Assembly: GCA_023417975.1 (NCBI GenBank)
Contig: JAEZDX010000155.1
Span: 1 to 9,395, forward strand
Length of the DNA stretch: 9,395 nucleotides
Source of the DNA: Bacillota bacterium
GTDB taxonomy: Bacteria; Bacillota; Clostridia; Clostridiales; Clostridiaceae
Direction of reading: 5' to 3'
Shown piece by piece: positions 7,684 through 9,395 of this stretch (position 1 is its first letter; the number at the start of each line of letters is the position of its first letter). The translations under genes and the position numbers were made by a program. Below the pieces are notes generated by a model. The model was not told where the DNA came from, ran no database searches, and saw only the letters and a list, made by a program, of their open reading frames with translations.

Positions 7684-7712
7684 ATTATATCAAATATTTA
7701 TGTAAATGTATA
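7684..7712 (-). promoter_or_regulatory. Extended -10 promoter of the polysaccharide operon
   Basis: On the minus strand TATACA (7707-7712, 4 of 6 to TTGACA) is followed after 17 nt by a perfect TATAAT (7684-7689), preceded by TGA, giving an extended -10. Transcription would start near 7677, leaving a leader of about 108 nt before rmlD. It lies just past the yihY terminator hairpin, as expected for the first promoter of a new transcription unit. The 200-nt gap 7570-7769 holds only this promoter, the leader and that terminator. Confidence 0.65.
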
Positions 7713-7720
7713 AAGAAAAT

Positions 7721-7760
7721 GTGCTGCAATTGCCTTAGTTATTTACAGCCCCTGCAGCAC
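7721..7760 (-). terminator. Probable terminator after yihY-family gene
   Basis: A perfect 8-bp stem, GTGCTGCA/TGCAGCAC (7721-7728 with 7753-7760), starts 10 nt beyond the stop codon. In the minus-strand transcript it is followed by ATTTTCTTTATA, a U-rich run. The loop is long (24 nt), so the stem may contain further inner pairs. It would separate the yihY unit from the rmlD promoter. Confidence 0.6.
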
Positions 7761-7769
7761 TACATATTT

Positions 7770-8591
7770 TTACTTGTTTTTCATATCCAAAGCCAGCGCA
7801 GCATTTATTTCACCGCCTATCATGAGTATCATAGAGCTCAAATATATCCAGGCCATCAAAATAAAAACTGCCGCAATTCCTCCATATAGTCTGGAATAGT
7901 TGCCAAAGTTATCCACATAATAAGAAAAGGCCATTGAGCTTATAATCCAGCCTCCCGCTGAGAAAAGTGCTCCGGGTATAACTTCCCTGCACTTAAGCCT
8001 ACGGCTTGGCAGAAAATAGTAGACAGCTACAAATATAACAATCATAACAAATACCATTATGAGAAATCTAAGCATATTCCAGCTATACTTAAATGCCTTT
8101 TCAAAGCCGAACCTATTTACTAGGTAATCCCCGATAACATTTCCGAATACGAGAAGTATTATAGTAAAGAACATTACTAATACCATTCCTACTGTAAATA
8201 CTATTGAAAGCAACTGTACCTTGATAAATCCCCTGCTTTCTACCTCGTCATAGGCTTTGTTAAGGCATCTCATCACAGCCTTAATACCTCCAGTAGCCGC
8301 CCATACAGTGGCAATTAAGCTAAAAGAAAGCAAATTGCCGTTCTTTACATCCACTACTTCGGCTACGGTCTTATCAAGAAGCTCTAAAGCTTCTCGCGGC
8401 ATTATTCCTTTGAGATAATCAATGACTTCATTGCTGCTTATAGGTGTATATCCAACCAAAGTAAGCAAAAATATTAAAAACGGTATAGAGGATAAAAGCA
8501 GACTATAGGCAAGCTGTGAGGACAAAATTGAAACTTCATCCTCCTTGAATCTTCTTATCAAAGCTAAAATAAAACGCACATTTTTATTCAT
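7770..8591 (-). CDS. YihY/BrkB family inner-membrane protein
   Basis: This 273-residue protein belongs to the YihY/BrkB family, once mislabelled ribonuclease BN, whose molecular function is not settled. It has six predicted membrane helices at about 28-48, 89-107, 124-152, 172-194, 204-226 and 235-265. Family signatures include QLAYSLLLSSIPFLIF (26-41), a Trp in the second helix followed by GGIKAVMRCLNKAYD (101-115), the FLPSRR segment after helix 4, PGALFSAGGWI (206-216) and the terminal LYGGIAAVFILMAWIYLSS with GGEINA (259-264). The length is normal. The ATG at 8591 has GAGGT upstream. A gap of 44 nt with no convincing promoter separates it from the upstream 93-residue gene, so the two are probably co-transcribed and followed by the hairpin at 7721-7760. 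Confidence 0.92.
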   Translation of the reverse strand: MNKNVRFILALIRRFKEDEVSILSSQLAYSLLLSSIPFLIFLLTLVGYTPISSNEVIDYLKGIMPREALELLDKTVAEVVDVKNGNLLSFSLIATVWAATGGIKAVMRCLNKAYDEVESRGFIKVQLLSIVFTVGMVLVMFFTIILLVFGNVIGDYLVNRFGFEKAFKYSWNMLRFLIMVFVMIVIFVAVYYFLPSRRLKCREVIPGALFSAGGWIISSMAFSYYVDNFGNYSRLYGGIAAVFILMAWIYLSSMILMIGGEINAALALDMKNK

Positions 8592-8635
8592 TAGTATACC
8601 TCTTTTAAATTTATTACATTTTAATATGCAAAAAT

Positions 8636-8917
8636 TTAATGTTTTTCTTCCGATAACATTGTAACAAGATGCTTCATCTCGTTTAGAGTTACATCTCCCG
8701 ATCTTCCTCTGAACTTGTGCAATTCCATATATAGATTACTGTTCCTTCCTTCAGCTTCTTTAGTTTCAATTTGCTTCAGTGCTTTCCTTATCCAGCCGCT
8801 TAGTTCGTCATAAGTGGAACTGTATAATTCTTTCCCATAATCTCCGAAGTTATACCTTATAGTAAAGGTATCCATCAATTCCCTTGCCTCATCAATTAAA
8901 TTCCCATACATATTCAT
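8636..8917 (-). CDS. Hypothetical protein, 93 residues
   Basis: I do not recognise this protein. It is small, hydrophilic and probably mostly helical, with no signal peptide, membrane segment or cysteine motif. It contains an acidic N-terminal helix (IDEARELMD), a Tyr-rich middle (YNFGDYGKELYSSTYDE), a basic helix (WIRKALKQIETKEAEGR) and a mixed C-terminus ending SEEKH. The ATG at 8917 is chosen because GAGGGTG at 8923-8929 sits at proper distance. The frame stays open to a TTG at 8950, but that start has no ribosome binding site and would put the GAGGGTG inside the gene. It begins the unit that continues into the yihY-family gene and is driven by the promoters at 8954-8994. It is likely a real gene because of its ribosome binding site, promoter and compact spacing. 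Confidence 0.72.
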   Translation of the reverse strand: MNMYGNLIDEARELMDTFTIRYNFGDYGKELYSSTYDELSGWIRKALKQIETKEAEGRNSNLYMELHKFRGRSGDVTLNEMKHLVTMLSEEKH

Positions 8918-8953
8918 AGATTCACCCTCTAAATATATGAATTTATTCAATTT

Positions 8954-8994
8954 ATTGTATATAATATTTTAACATATGTAAAAAACGTTTTCAA
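8954..8994 (-). promoter_or_regulatory. Overlapping minus-strand promoters for the 93-residue gene and yihY
   Basis: Two sigma-A-like arrangements overlap. One is TTGAAA (8989-8994), 17 nt, TAAAAT (8966-8971). The other is TTTACA (8977-8982), 17 nt, TACAAT (8954-8959). Predicted starts near 8959 or 8947 give leaders of about 42 or 30 nt to the ATG at 8917. Which one is used cannot be told from the sequence. Confidence 0.6.
8980..8993. promoter_or_regulatory. CcpA cre-like operator
   Basis: Read on the minus strand the site is TGAAAACGTTTTTT, which matches the catabolite-responsive element consensus TGWAANCGNTNWCA at all but the last two positions. It contains a perfect AAAACGTTTT palindrome (8982-8991). 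It overlaps the -35 box of the first minus-strand promoter and lies about 24 bp before the -35 box of the plus-strand promoter, so it could affect either. A+T-rich DNA gives such matches by chance at some rate. Confidence 0.4.
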
Positions 8995-9016
8995 ATCATA
9001 TTTATACTTCCACGGT

Positions 9017-9045
9017 TTGAACTTTTAGCCATATTATAGTATAAT
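9017..9045 (+). promoter_or_regulatory. Strong sigma-A-like promoter of the zinc-ribbon gene
   Basis: TTGAAC (9017-9022) is followed after exactly 17 nt by a perfect TATAAT (9040-9045). Transcription should begin near 9052, giving a leader of about 96 nt before the ATG at 9148. It is divergent from the minus-strand promoters, with about 22 bp between the two -35 boxes. Confidence 0.75.
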
Positions 9046-9070
9046 GGGCGCATATATTATTATACTATAA
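9034..9070. promoter_or_regulatory. Perfect 12-bp dyad over the -10 box and start site (probable operator)
   Basis: TTATAGTATAAT (9034-9045) and ATTATACTATAA (9059-9070) are perfect inverted copies with a 13-nt spacer. The left arm contains the complete -10 box, and the centre of symmetry (9052) falls on the predicted transcription start. The left arm is not transcribed, so an RNA hairpin is excluded for the main transcript. A repressor-binding site is the simplest reading. Confidence 0.6.
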
Positions 9071-9074
9071 AGCA

Positions 9075-9127
9075 TTGGAAACAGCGGATTACTGCAATTA
9101 TTCAATTTTTTTTACGCTGTTATCCAA
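9075..9127 (+). promoter_or_regulatory. Leader hairpin upstream of the zinc-ribbon gene
   Basis: TTGGAAACAGCG (9075-9086) pairs with CGCTGTT-A-TCCAA (9115-9127) over 12 bp with a single bulged A at 9122. It encloses a 28-nt loop that ends in a run of eight T. The ribosome binding site begins 6 nt after the stem. I do not recognise it as a known riboswitch. The run of T inside the loop does not follow a stem, so it is not a standard terminator. Confidence 0.45.
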
Positions 9128-9147
9128 AAATATAAGGAGGATTTATT

Positions 9148-9395
9148 ATGGCATATTGTCCAAACTGCGGCAACTTTGTGGCAGAAGGAGACAAATTCTG
9201 CGGTACATGCGGTACTTCAGCATCCCCTGCGCAAAATACAAATGCTGCATCCCAAGAAAATGCACAACCTATTAATACTCAAAACTTTCAACAAAACGGT
9301 CAACCGCAATATCAACAAAACTTCCAACAAAACTTTCAGCAAGGCGGTCAACCAAACTTTCAGCAAAATTTTCAGCAAAACCCTCAGTATAATTT
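9148..9395 (+). CDS. Zinc-ribbon protein with Gln/Asn-rich repeats (3' partial)
   Basis: The ATG at 9148 follows AAGGAGG (9134-9140) by 7 nt, and the frame runs open to the right edge (82 full codons). Residues 4-21 form a treble-clef or zinc-ribbon knuckle with Cys4, Cys7, Cys18 and Cys21 (CPNCG...CGTCG), expected to bind one zinc ion. After a short Ala/Ser/Asn linker, residues 38-82 are almost entirely Gln, Asn, Phe, Tyr, Gly and Pro, with a 16-residue tandem repeat. In Firmicutes such N-terminal zinc ribbons with Gln/Pro-rich linkers are often followed by membrane domains, but that part lies outside the window, so function is unknown. It is transcribed from its own divergent promoter under the dyad at 9034-9070. 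Coding is well supported by the ribosome binding site, promoter and motif. Confidence 0.85.
   Translation, partial: MAYCPNCGNFVAEGDKFCGTCGTSASPAQNTNAASQENAQPINTQNFQQNGQPQYQQNFQQNFQQGGQPNFQQNFQQNPQYN
9283..9378 (+). repeat. Two tandem 48-nt coding repeats (16 residues each)
   Basis: Codons 46-61 read NFQQNGQPQYQQNFQQ and codons 62-77 read NFQQGGQPNFQQNFQQ, identical at 13 of 16 residues and joined without a gap. A third copy may begin after 9378 (NPQYN). Each unit also contains repeated NFQQ blocks. The Gln codons are mixed CAA and CAG, so the repeat is not a simple recent copy. Confidence 0.8.

Noticed and set aside
8918..8950. TTG-initiated N-terminal extension of the 93-residue protein
   Set aside because: The TTG at 8950 has no ribosome binding site and lies next to the predicted transcript starts, whereas GAGGGTG at 8923-8929 serves the ATG at 8917.
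9075..9275. Plus-strand open frame of 66 codons overlapping the zinc-ribbon gene
   Set aside because: It is in a different frame from the ATG at 9148, which has AAGGAGG and the CxxC motifs. The upstream part is the structured leader.
9283..9395. CRISPR-like or microsatellite repeat
   Set aside because: The period is 48 nt in phase with codons, the units adjoin with no spacers, and changes respect the reading frame. It is a protein repeat.

Overview
The window looks like chromosomal DNA of an anaerobic, low-GC Firmicute of the Clostridium type. The grounds are the strong A+T bias, AGGAGG-type ribosome binding sites about 7 nt before most starts, consensus sigma-A-like promoters, and a flavodiiron/NADH:rubredoxin-reductase type enzyme typical of clostridial O2/NO defence. 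No tRNA, rRNA, insertion sequence or CRISPR array is seen. Genus and species cannot be fixed from the sequence alone.

Layout: (1) 1-1943, plus strand: the 3' part of a long fused oxidoreductase, with the end of a flavodiiron beta-lactamase-like domain, a flavodoxin domain and a complete NADH:rubredoxin-oxidoreductase-like flavoprotein domain. No rubredoxin domain lies between them. A GC-containing hairpin at 1964-1996 separates it from the convergent next gene. (2) 2012-2356, minus: a short SSB paralogue without the usual acidic C-terminal tip, with its own upstream region. (3) 2486-7569, minus: a compact five-gene surface-polysaccharide operon, in transcription order rmlD (dTDP-rhamnose synthesis), a Wzx-type flippase, a GT4 glycosyltransferase, a GT2 glycosyltransferase and a TagA/WecG (GT26) glycosyltransferase. 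Intergenic gaps are 3 to 30 nt, and an extended -10 promoter lies near 7684-7712. (4) 7770-8917, minus: a six-helix YihY/BrkB-family membrane protein downstream of an unrecognised 93-residue protein, with a hairpin terminator after yihY. (5) 8918-9147: a divergent control region with back-to-back promoters, a CcpA-type cre-like site, a perfect 12-bp dyad centred on a predicted transcription start, and a long leader hairpin. (6) 9148-end, plus: the beginning of a protein with an N-terminal CxxC...CxxC zinc ribbon followed by a Gln/Asn-rich 16-residue tandem repeat, cut by the window edge.

How it works together: the rmlD-to-tagA operon should supply a rhamnose precursor, assemble a lipid-linked glycan on the inner face of the membrane and export it. 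TagA implies a GlcNAc-ManNAc linkage unit of the wall-teichoic-acid kind. Polymerase, ligase and the other rml genes are not in the window. The flanking genes (flavodiiron fusion, ssb, yihY, zinc ribbon) look like separate transcription units. The least explained parts are the divergent control region at 8950-9140 and the two genes it serves.
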